A stretch of 64,000 bases of DNA, from assembly GCA_949317995.1 (NCBI GenBank), contig OX439038.1, positions 36,337,113-36,401,112 on the forward strand, given 5' to 3'. The translations under genes were made by a program, and so were the position numbers. This stretch comes from Acholoe squamosa (taxonomy: Eukaryota; Annelida; Polychaeta; Phyllodocida; Polynoidae). The notes under the pieces are model-generated. The model was not told where the DNA came from, searched no databases, and saw nothing but the letters and a program-made list of their open reading frames with translations. Shown here one piece after another: positions 19,381-30,133 of this stretch (positions are counted from its first letter, which is position 1; every line of letters starts with the position of its first letter).

Positions 19381-22300
19381 CTAAGCTGAATGCTTAGCAT
19401 GCTTCTTCTTAAGAAGCGCTAGAGCGGATTCTGGTGTACCATCCCACTCATCTAAATCCACTCCGAACACTCACATGAATTTAGTATTCAATCGAGTGTT
19501 CCTTTGAACTTCCTCATTCACTCTCTTTTCGAGGACATGGACATTCATGGCTGACTGTTCTTTGGCAGCCAAGGCTTCTTCTTCGAGTGATTTAACATCA
19601 GCTCGAATCTTCGTTTCCAGGAGTTGCTTTTCAGCATTACTAACCTCCTGGAAACACATCAGAGTGTCGTTTAGAAGACCCTGATGGTAATCTGTGGCTC
19701 TCTGTTTTACACACTTCTCCCAGTGGGTGTAGATGGCCTTTTGGACATCTGCTTTCCCCTGGCGAGATTTATCAAACCAGACCTCTGCCGGACTAGCTTT
19801 AATAGTGATGGCATCGGCTGGTTTCGGGATCACAGCAACAGGTGGTGTAGCACTCGGAAGGAGTGCTTGTGTAGCTGTCGCAGTGGCACTAACGGTTCCG
19901 GATGAACTAACCGGTACAGGACACGCACCCGGTTGCCGGACTGTAGGAATACAGTATCCGGGTGGTAAATTTTGCTTCATGCCGAGGGCCATATACTGTT
20001 GTATCTGGTCCTGATTCATCTGTGCTGCAGATCCAGCAGCGGCAGCAGGGGTGGGCTTCTTGGTTCCTAAGCGCCAACCTCTGCCTATGGTCAGAGATTG
20101 ACTCTCCAGTCCGGGTCTCTGAGGCATAGAAGGATATGCCTTCTTGTCCAGTTTACCCGGATGTTGTGCGGCTGATGCATAGGATCCGACAGGCGCAGGC
20201 TGTTTGAAGACAACAGGTACCTGCAACTGCTCATGCGGGTGACGTGCCAGCGGGGATCTGGAACAATCCTCCCTGGCTTGGTTCTGACTATCCGAGACAC
20301 TACCGGGTTGTCCGCGGTTTTGGTCTCTCCGTTTTCTATCTCTGGCACATTTACCCTCTCGGCCAGATTCCTCGCACAATTTCCAAATGCTATCGTGCAT
20401 ATCCAGTTTCCCCCGGCCAGTGGTAAGGACCATCTTAGCACTGAGTTTAGACTCTTTCTCTTTGCTAACCCCACAAAGGACCTGGTCACCTGGTTTAACT
20501 TTAGACCAGGCTTCCATATCTAGCTTATCTACCTCTCGCATAAGCTCCTGATGAAGTTCCATGACCTTCTTCCTAGCGAGATCCAGAAAATCCGCATGGG
20601 CTGTTTTCTGATGTCTCACTAAATCACTACGACGATTGTAAGTTACCATCTTTGTGCACTTCTTCCCTCTTTTACCAATCGCCAGGTCACAGATGTAGAC
20701 TGGATGATGGTGGAAGTGTGTCTCGACGAGATGTCTTTGAAACCGAGCAGAAGTGCTCCAGGTTTTGACAGTCTTGTCGCTTGCATCTTGGCAAATGGAG
20801 AAGGGGCAGGTTTTCTGACGATCGCCATACCACTTTTCCAGTGCCCAACGGAGCTTACGCTTCTGAGTGTTAGTGTAATACTTTTCAGAAGCGTTCAACA
20901 TAAGCCATAGTTTCCTATAGGCTTTGCTTGGGTTCGGATCTTCATCGGATAACCGCATCCAATCCTCATCGTCTGACTCTCCATTTTTATTGGTGGGTCC
21001 CTGACAGGCATACAATGGAGCCCCATCCTTCTTCCGGTATCCGGAAACGCAGTCCTTGAAACAGGTGTGTACCCGTTCCTTGAACCCTGATTTAGCGTTT
21101 CTCCAACGCTCTGCTTCGGTTTGGTTCGATGGTGCTGCATCATCATCGTACTCAAACGAGGACTCCCCTATAGAGTCTTCATCGGAAGAGTCCACTTGCA
21201 TGGAGCCTTCGCTGTTTCCGCTAGTGTTGGTTTTAGCGGCGTGCTCCTCTGCTTTCACAGAGTCTGGGAGGTGTTTCTTCTTCCGGGTCGAAGATCTCCG
21301 ATTCTTGGACAATTCCCATTTGTCCTCTTCTGCTACATCCTTCGCCTTAGCCTCTGGTTCCGGATCCTTGGGGGAATCCTTATCCTTTGGCTTAGGACTG
21401 GGATTGGCAGCAGAAGCACCGCTGGTTGAAGCTTTGGGAGCATCCGGATATCTACCAGCCATTTTTCTAAGCGGGATTCCAGGAGCTTTGGTTTCCCTCA
21501 GTCTCTGTTCCGCCTCGACTTTCTCAGCCTCTTCTCGGGCTCTGTTTGATGATCTTTTTCAGAGCACGGACTCTGTCCAATGGGACAGTAGACGTGGTTC
21601 GAGTGTGGTCGATTTCGGCCTCTACGATGTAGAAGCCATCATCCCACTTCTCGAACTCAGTAGCTGCGGTACGAAACTCCCTCAGGGTATGGAGGTCTTA
21701 CAGGAGGGTATCCGGACGTGTGTAGACTTGCCCAACCTTGTCAGCTAGGCAGCCCACCCAGTCTACATCCATTCTTTCCATATTTTATGCGGTCTTATCA
21801 GGCTTCTGATAGACTCCCATGGCAATAGCTCTATTGGCCTGGTATATCAGGTCGCGGAACTCTGGGTCTACCATCAGTCTGCGTTGGTACCATGTCCAAT
21901 CTGTAAGCCACTCCAGTGGCGTTCTCTCGAGTTGATGGTCTGTCATAATGTTTTCGACGGCCTTCCGGATCAGGGGATCTACGGGAATAGAGTCCCCATC
22001 ACTGTTAACTAGGTTCCTCCCGTCATATACGGCGGGAAGTCGGGAGTCCTCCATGTCTAGGGGTTCCTCCTGCATTCCAGAGTCGCAGGTCTCACCTTGG
22101 GTATCGGTTTGACCATCGACCTGTTCGGTTGACGCAGACGGGGTAGTATCCGAAGTTCCCGATGGCGATGCCAGCAGGGAAATAGCAGCTCCTGGACTGT
22201 TCAAATTGAACTCCTCCAGTCTCTTTTTGAATGACTGATCCGCGTGGGGTGCATCCACTTCCATCAGTTCATCCTCCTCCAGGGTTACTGGAGACAATTC

Positions 22301-22510
22301 CTCATGAGTGAGGGATTCGGAAGCGGGCGTCAGCTTATCCAGGTCACCGGATAGCTTCGCCGCGGTCACGGATTCCTCAGCCATAGGCCTTGAGGAATCA
22401 ATCCGGGAGTATAAACACTCCTTTCCTGACTTAATGGCATCAGGTGCCGGAGCAACACAGGGTCTCTTCCCTAGGGCCTTGACTCTGTCGGGGTGAACGC
22501 CTTTAGTAGT
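19381..22510 (-). pseudogene. Gypsy B third ORF: C2H2 zinc-finger, coiled-coil protein
   Basis: Reconstructed from several minus-strand stretches: an acidic N-terminal part (22384-21785), a segment broken by a stop and a frameshift (21784-21470), a 663-codon open part (21462-19471), an in-frame TGA just after KFM, and the end VFGVDLDEWDGTPESAL to TAG at 19381. The central region has at least one C2H2-like finger (CPFSIC … HLVETH) and a second Cys/His group (YICDLAIGKRGKKC … HQKTAH), near 20570-20790. The rest is Ser/Pro/Lys-rich, then a charged helical C-terminus. The same C-terminus ends element A's ORF (1-1122). It lies downstream of pol, in env position, but shows no membrane features. Could be nucleic-acid-binding; function unknown. 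Confidence 0.7.
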
Positions 22511-22513
22511 AAA

Positions 22514-23949
22514 TCAGAGAGCTGACAAAGGACTCGTCTGCAACATGCAAACAGGGCTACTCCAAGGGCTATTAGACGGGACTATCACATCCTGTTCTAA
22601 CATTTTATTGATTTCCTCTTCTGCTACTCTCTTTTTAGCCAGAGGTAATCGTCTATACAGAATTTTAAATGGTTCCGCATCTCCCGTCTCAATACTATGC
22701 AAGACCTTCATGGTTCGCCCTAAAGGTTCACCAGGTTTAGCAAAGGCATTCTGATATTGTTCCAACAATTCGAGCAAACTCTTTTTATGTTCCGGATCTT
22801 CGAGGGGGGTCTCGTCATACAATTTTCTTAAATCATCTGACATATCCTCAGGATCCTTGTCATTCAGTAATCTAAAGTCACTTCCAGTGACCGTTTCAGA
22901 AAGCTTTACACTTCCGAAAAACATGTCCCTTCTTTAGATAGATAAGTCTAGTCCCTTGATTCGAAATCAGGACTACTGTCCAGGATGCGTTAGCAACAAT
23001 GGTATCCGCGGATGTTAATCCGATACTAGATAAGGCTATCACATCCGGTTCTATTACAGCGGTTTGATTCCTCATCGCGGGATCACTTCATAGAAGTACA
23101 TCACAAGCTACTCCTGCAGGTATCCGGACAGTTTGTGCCACTGAGGCCATACTGCTTACTTGTCGTAATACACATCTTACCTTCACAGGATACAGGTATT
23201 TCACACTCAACACTCCTGATTGTGGTTCCCAAAACCACACCGTACAGGGAGGCGAAATCCAACCCGAGTATCCCCTCATCCGAGATATCCGCAATGGTCA
23301 CACCCATGACAAAGTCATGTATGCCATCCATCTGCAACTTCAAACATGTTCTACCATATGTTCGCATTCTACTGCCGTCGGCCGTCTGGGCACTTCCTCC
23401 TGATATGGGAGTTTCATGCTCATCCGGTATAAGATCATAGAATTTCTTGGAGACACAAGAGTGACTAGCTCCCGTATCAACTAGAAATTCGGCAGACCTT
23501 CCGTTGACAGTAAGGCAAACATACCACCGCCTTCCTTTCAGCAGAGAAGGCGTATCCGTAACAACAGGAATCTCATTGTCAGCACCAGGAATCAATCCAC
23601 ATCCTTTCAGGTATTCCAGACAAGGATGACCCGGGGGTAGATGGGTACTACCAACCCTGGCCAACTCGTAGCTGTCTACCTCTTTACCGATACTGGGTTT
23701 TCCCCGTGCTCCCTGGGCACCTGGTGTATCGGGTTCCCCAACCTTCCGGATACCACTACCCGACCCGGTGTTGGGCGACTTTGCTTCTTCATGGGAACCT
23801 ACATCACGGTTGGTGATACTATGGCAAGTTATGTCACTTGGATCCCCTTGCTTGCCCAACAAGGGACCCCATTTTAGTTTTCCTCTGTAATACAGAATAA
23901 CTACCCGGTGATTTAGGCACCGGTTTATCCGCTGTACACTCGGCAGCAT
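22514..23949 (-). pseudogene. Gypsy B protease and start of reverse transcriptase
   Basis: The frame 23949-23101 contains the aspartic protease motif FLVDTGASHSCVS and ILGLDF, matching element C's protease. The frame 22924-22514 contains the linker and RT entry: PFKILYRRLPLAKKR and VIVPSNSPWSSPV, which precede RT motif A in gypsy elements. The frame then ends in unrelated residues (CMLQTSPLSAL), marking the deletion breakpoint. The stretch 22925-23100 is interrupted. No polymerase active site remains. Confidence 0.85.
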
Positions 23950-26924
23950 AATGCCCCAAAGTTTGGCATCTGAAACACCGCCTTCGTGATTTATCTACTC
24001 GGGGGCACCTCAGGGCTTCAGTCAAACGAATGACTAGGGTCTCCACTAGATCCGTAGGTGCGGCTGAAGCAGCCATAGTGGGGGTATCTACAGTTTTAGT
24101 TACGGGTGGGCAGCAAACAGCAGGCTTATAAATTCCTGATTTGCTCTTGTCTCTCGGACCTATTTTACGGTACCGTTTTTGGTGGTAATACTTGCCTGCG
24201 ATTTGAACAGCGCCGATGTGTTCTCCATTTTCATCAGACACATACTCGTTATCAGAATTAACATCCTGCAACTCTACAGGAGCTATCTGACCCACTCCGG
24301 AAGTTACATATGGTGCTTCCGAATACTGTATTGGGGATGTACGTAAGGGACTATGGGGTAAACCCACTAATCTCTTCTTTCTGTCATAGCCATCTATAGC
24401 CATAAACAGATCACTGAAGGAAGTTTCATCCTTCCACGAATCCCATACTACTTGCTTATGGTCGTCATCTTGTAATCCGCCAAAGAATTGTGTAAACAAT
24501 TCTTGCAGATAACAATCATCATCGTGTGCCCAATTTGGTCAGGCTTTAGACAATAAATCTTGTAATTCCAAACCGAATACCTTATGGGATTCCTTCGGTT
24601 TCTCAGTCCTCTTCTTAAAGGTGACCCATGGATCCTCTCTTACGATAGAGTCGAATAGGCAAGCGGCACACTCGACCAATTGGTCGTATGTACCATATAT
24701 CCCATAGGCAGTTCTCCATTGGTTCAGAGCTACCTTTCCGCCTTAACTTAACCAACAAATGAGGTAAGGCAAGGGTTCTTCCTTAGTCCAACCACTACAG
24801 TTGACTTCATCCACGAAGGCCTGGTACCAGTCCTTCCATGGCTCATTCAGGTCATAAGGAGGGGGCATCCTGGCACTCCTTCTTGCTGGATTAGGGCAGC
24901 CTCGAAGCCTGTTGGTCTCTCGCATGCTCCAATCCATGATTTCCATGCCGTCGGCACCTTTCCAGTAGCAGTCAATACCCAAGTTTTGGATGCATTGACT
25001 CCTATCGAAAATACTATGCATTGCAGCAGGCATGGAGGCTCTACGATTAGGTTTCCTACCATCCCTGCCCGATCCGGAATTTCCGGATCCTGATCCTCCC
25101 GGTGGTCCATTCGGGGGTCCACTTCCACCGGTTGCTGAAGCTCCCTTGCATACCCTCTGGATCCACCAGTATAGCTGGTCGATCCGTAGTTATACGATTG
25201 GTTTCCGGTATAACTAGGATGATAACCATTTTGGTTTTGCCCTTGTTTATATCTGTTCCCTGAGTACCATGATCCCAATCCGGAACCTCCGTACTGTGGT
25301 CTCAGATGATAGCCATTTTGACCATTTCCGATATTTAATATTTTGTCCGGCATTTCCGGGTGGACCCTGGCCACTGGATACTGCTTGGGGAATGTAAGTA
25401 TTTGGTATCACATTCCCTCCTAAACCTGTCATCCCAACCTGAGACAATGGTACAGGCTGAGGGGCTACTCCCGATGGAGGCAGCGCAGTATACCTATTAG
25501 GTGCCTGCGCTCGGACATTTGGACCTGGGGCTGGATATCTGGGTCCAGCCGGGGTACTATGTCCCAGATGCGAATAATAAGAGGGGGGCGTAAGCAAACC
25601 TCTTACTGGAGCCACTGCCTGGGGTGTAAGCAGCAGAACTATTCCTTATAGGAACACTTGCTCGCAGGTGGGGAACACTTGGATCCGCAGGTGGGGATGT
25701 GCTATCAACGAGTGGCTTAGTGGCATTGACTGAACCAGTCGAACTGTCAGAGCCCACTCCCCCGGAACCAATACCATTCGGTTTCGAGTAGACTCCAGAA
25801 CTAACATTTTTGTTTGTGTCATCGTTAACAAAAGGGTTAAATCTGGTAGGTTGTGTCTGCTGCTGGCCAGTAGGTGTGGCAGCTATCTGATTCGATGGTA
25901 TTGTTACCATTCCATCATCATTATTCAGCATTTCAGAAACGATACTCGGATCTATGTTTACTACAGATTTTTGTACCGTTTCCACATACTTGTCTAATGC
26001 CAACGCTGTTTCCTGCAATTCCTGTATGTCTTGTATCATACTTTCTTTATCTTGTTCTAGTTGTTGATTATATGTTATTATCCCCAACCGAACCGATTCA
26101 TTATCCTGAGCTTGCTTGTTACATTGGTCTTTCAGGTTTTCTAACTCAGTACGATAATGTATTACTTCAGCTTCTGTATTTACTTTTTCTCGACAGAGCT
26201 GATCATTCATATCAACATATTCTTGTATAAGATCATGTTTCGAATCATACTCCTTTTGGAATGATTGTCGCATTTCATGGAGTTTGTCTCTTTCGGTCTG
26301 AAGATTCATATAGCTTTTTTTCTTCAGATCAAATTATTTTCTTAATTCAAGAAGTTCGTGTTCGAGTTGTTCCTTTTCTCAAACCACTTCATTCTTTGCT
26401 TTAGTCAAAACATTTAATGTTTCGTTCAAAGCGACATAGGTGTCATTCATCAGGAAGGCATCTGGTTGTCTTAATTCCTCGCCTTCGGGTATGCTGTATG
26501 TTGCATCACCTATGGCACTATAGTCCAAGATTGGCAAACCTGGTCTTGGAACATCATACGGTAATTCTCCAAATGTTACCCTTTTTGTAGGCATAGGAGC
26601 TTGATGTTCCGGATTAGTGTTTCCACCAGCCTCGAACATCGAATTACATAATTCTCCAGCGAGAAAATTATTTTCTATACGCCTCTGTATCGATTGTTCC
26701 CTTCTAACAGAGTCTGGTATATTTTCCTCACTATCCATTTGATAATGGGGACTGGATTGTCGCCAGGCTGAATATCCATCATCCTGGGGATTCAAATGGG
26801 CTTGAACCAATAGGGTACCATTCGCATTGTCTTGGACAGATTCCTGTCCATCAGGGTTAGACTGACTTAAGTCATCCAACCCATGTATATGCCGTTCGGA
26901 CGTTATAGTCTGGGCTATACACAC
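23834..26924 (-). pseudogene. Gypsy B gag (coiled coil, capsid region, zinc knuckle)
   Basis: Starts 25 bp inside the LTR/primer junction. Minus-strand pieces in order: 26924-26379 (acidic N-terminus), 26309-25557 (long coiled coil: RDKLHEMRQSFQKEYDSK …), 25615-24743 (Pro/Gly-rich, then the capsid-like block EPWKDWYQAF matching EPWRDWFSDF in element C), and 24499-23834 ending in a CCHC knuckle CFRCQTLGHYAAEC. Stops or frameshifts occur near 26340, 25560-25615, 24850-25030 and 24500-24740. Intact relatives form virus-like particles around the element RNA. Confidence 0.8.
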
Positions 26925-26935
26925 CAGAATAAACT

Positions 26936-26949
26936 GGTCACGGCACCAA
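26936..26949 (-). other. Primer-binding site of gypsy B
   Basis: On the minus strand, one base after the LTR, TGGTGCCGTGACCAG begins with the TGG expected opposite a tRNA CCA end. The tRNA was not identified. Confidence 0.6.
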
Positions 26950-27266
26950 TGTAATGGTTTGTGTTTCTAACCAGTTGGGTTCGGGTCTTGTGATTCGAAA
27001 GGAAAGACAAAGACAGTATTCCGAGTGTATGCCAACAGTTTTATTTGTTAGACCTTCTGGTTACCCTGTAATTCTATGGATAAGGAAACATGATGCTTCA
27101 TGCGTTATGTACAGAGGCCTACATGGTAGGTGAGCGCCTTTTATAGAGATGCTCCCGGTTCGTCGCCAGGTGTCCCACGGACCCGGATAGGTGCTGCCAC
27201 CTACCCGGAACCTCAGGAACACCAGGCGACACGCCAGACGGCACCAGTTATTATTATACCTCTACA
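26950..27266 (-). repeat. 5' LTR of gypsy element B
   Basis: 317 bp; minus strand begins TGTAGAGG and ends CCATTACA. It contains TATAAAA (27139-27145, reverse) and AATAAA (27040-27045, reverse) in the order expected for U3-R-U5, and is followed by the primer site. Its outer end lies 2 bp from the 120-bp repeat at 27269. Confidence 0.75.
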
Positions 27267-27268
27267 CT

Positions 27269-27388
27269 GGGAATGCATGTAACCATTATCTCATGAACGG
27301 CATGATGCAAGTACAATAAATTTTAGATCAGCATCCGCATGACGATGGCCACGGTCTTGTCGTTCTTTTTTCCATGAAAGCCTTTAGG
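27269..27388 (+). repeat. 120-bp interspersed repeat, copy 2
   Basis: Same sequence and orientation as 15998-16117, a few substitutions only. It directly borders the gypsy B LTR. Confidence 0.85.
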
Positions 27389-28180
27389 ACTCACTTACAT
27401 TTAAAAACAACAAATACAATTATCACCATTTCAAGTTTGCCAAAGAGTATAATTAATGGTCTATTGGAGATCGAGACAAGAGAAATGTGCCTCCAACTAC
27501 AAGATCTATTGATATCAACATCGAGTCTCATATAAGTCAAAATCCCTCACCAACAGAATTCATTAATTACTAACGTGGAGATATTTCCCTTTGCGATCCA
27601 TGGCCAGTACCATTTTTTTTCAAACAATAAAAGCAGGTGTTATTTTCAGAGAAAAGGACTGAATATGCAAACGATAGTCGACCACAGTGTGGACAATATG
27701 CAGTGAAGACATTTACGGTTGTCTTTATGGAGTTAAAACAACGAAAACTGAAGCTAAAATGAGAAATGAGCATTGGCACTAACACAAGATAAGACTAAGT
27801 AATAAACAAACCAGGCTTTCTTTACCACTTGAACAATGTTATAAAGTCATTGATCAAGTATATTAATCCACTTTCCAACAAACTACGGGACTAAATTGGT
27901 CTTTAATATGGTTATAAAGAAACAGATGAATACGAGCTTAGACTAGGATAGAGCAGACTTGACGTAAGTCTAAAAGATGAAATCATATCCAGGACAAAGT
28001 TAGTTCGAATACTGACAGTGGTTAAATAATTTTTAGCATAAGGTTTAACTAGAGATCAGAACCAGAGTGTAATGTTCTGATTCAAGAGATGGAAGTCTTC
28101 AGGGATTTCCCTGATTTCAGGGATTTTCAAGTCATAAATTCCTATACATTCATATACAAAATCATCTCTGTGATTCCTAG
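27389..28180. other. No gene recognised
   Basis: AT-rich; no coding, repeat or structural signal that I can support. Confidence 0.3.
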
Positions 28181-28378
28181 AATAACACCAGATGGCAGCA
28201 CACACTAGGGCAGGATAATTGATTATAATGCTGCATGGATTCTCTTGATTAAAAGGTCAATAATATAATTAACAAATCTATCAGTGAGTGGGGTTAACAC
28301 ATATTGCCAAACACTTTTATGATGAGCAGAATGCTATGCTTCATTCAGCAGTTTAAGGGTATACAGAGCACCATGGTA
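28181..28378 (+). repeat. ~198-bp interspersed repeat, copy 1
   Basis: The reverse complement recurs at 61221-61417 with moderate divergence ('cagtttaagggtat', 'attctcttgattaaaaggtc', 'ataatgctgcatgga' shared in order). Family unknown; no TIRs or coding content noticed. Confidence 0.8.
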
Positions 28379-30133
28379 CCACTTGGAGCCATTTATTTCA
28401 CACCCTTCCCGGCCTCTTTATCATCCCACAAATGTTATCTACCAAATTTACTCCAACTCTCCTCACATAGCTGATGCAGGCATTTACTGGTCTGGGATAA
28501 GTGATCACCTCCTATAATATGTGGTAATGAAGAAGGCTAGAGAAAGGTATGTTAGGGCCAGTTTCAGGGGGAGATCCTACAGGAATTATAACACAGATCA
28601 ACTATGTAACGCTATTCTTAGTAAAAATCTTAATTCTCTCATGGATTGTGATGACATAAATGATCTGTGGAATGGCTTGATTGATATTATTGTAAAGGTG
28701 GTAGATGAATTGTACCCAGTAAAACTTTTTAACTTTGCACGACATAAACCTACTTGGTTGACTTATAGGTTGCTAAGGTTAATGCGCGAGAGGGATACTG
28801 CTCTTAGGCTTGCTTGTAGGAAGAGGACTGCTGAAAATGTACAAAACGCTAAAACTGCTAGAAATAGAGCAAATGATGCTTTTAATTTTGCCCAATCAGA
28901 TTACATTAAAAATAGGTTGGTACAATATAAAAAGGATCCAAAAACGTTTTGGAAGGTGATAGAAGAAATAATTCCTTCTAGGTCTCTTAGGGCACCAGTG
29001 AACCTTTCAGATCATAATTCTCAACCTGTTCCCTCAGAGGAGGTGGCTGACAGAGTGAATCAATATTTTGCGAAAAAAGGGTCAAACTTAGCACGGAATA
29101 TATCTAATATGCCCAACTTTTTGCATATTAATACCCCAGAACCAGACCCACAGGGGAGTGATCCTTTTCAATTGAGAATGTTCACCACTGCCAAAGTTAA
29201 GACTCAGATCGTGAAGATAAATGTGATGAAGTCTACAGGTATGCAAGATGTCTCGGGCAGGTTATTGCTGGATTGTTTAGTATGCCTTCTGAGTCCATAC
29301 ACAAAACTGTTAAATCTCTCTGTTCAAAAAGCTGTGGTCCCTTCCCCTTGGAAAAAAGCTACAGTGGTTCCTATACCTAAAGTTAGTAACCCCTCCTCAC
29401 CAGGAGACCTCAGACCTATCTCATTATTGCCAGTCCCTGGTAAAATTTTGGAAAGGTTGATATATGTAGTCAGCTCTTCCCATATCTTGAAGGCATGAAT
29501 ATGATTTCAGTAGAACAAAATGTCTTCTGCCGTAACAACGGAACTCAGGATGCTGTTTTTCAAGTAGTGGAATCAATCCACAATGGGCTTTCAGATGGGA
29601 GGAGCACTGCCATAATATATCTCAATTTTTCCAAAGCTTTCAACTCTTTGGATCATCCCACTTTATTAAGAAGGTTATCTGGTTTTAATCTCTCCTCTCA
29701 GCTTATGGGATGGCTCCAAGCTTACTTGGGGGAAAGATCACAGCGTACCATCTGTAACAACACTTTATGAGACTGGCAAATGCTCACACATGGCGTTCCT
29801 CAGGGATCTTGCTTAGGTCTGCTCTTATTCTTTCTGTATGTAAATTCATTACCTAAACTTAAAACTGAATGTAAAATGAAAATGTATGCGGATGATACGC
29901 TTATGCATCTTGAGCATCAGGATGCGGAAGTGCTGGAAATAATGTTACAAGAGGATCTACAGTTGGTATCAAACTGGTGTGTTGAAAATGGCTTAACCAT
30001 CAATCCATCCAAATCAAAATATATGTTAATGTGACAGGAGCAAGACATACATGAATTCAGTTTATCTATATGTGGTATAAGGCTAGAGAAAGTAGAAAGG
30101 TATAAATATTTAGGGGTAGCTCTCAACACTAGC

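Larger units (their letters stand above)
19381..27266 (-). mobile_element. Gypsy element B with internal pol deletion and third ORF
   Basis: In minus-strand order: 5' LTR (27266-26950), primer site, coiled-coil gag, zinc knuckle, protease, the beginning of RT, then a junction near 22515 directly into a third ORF that runs to 19381. RT palm, RNase H and integrase are missing. Several frameshifts and stops break gag. No 3' LTR is found between 19380 and 18823; the element is 3'-truncated or too diverged there. Confidence 0.8.
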
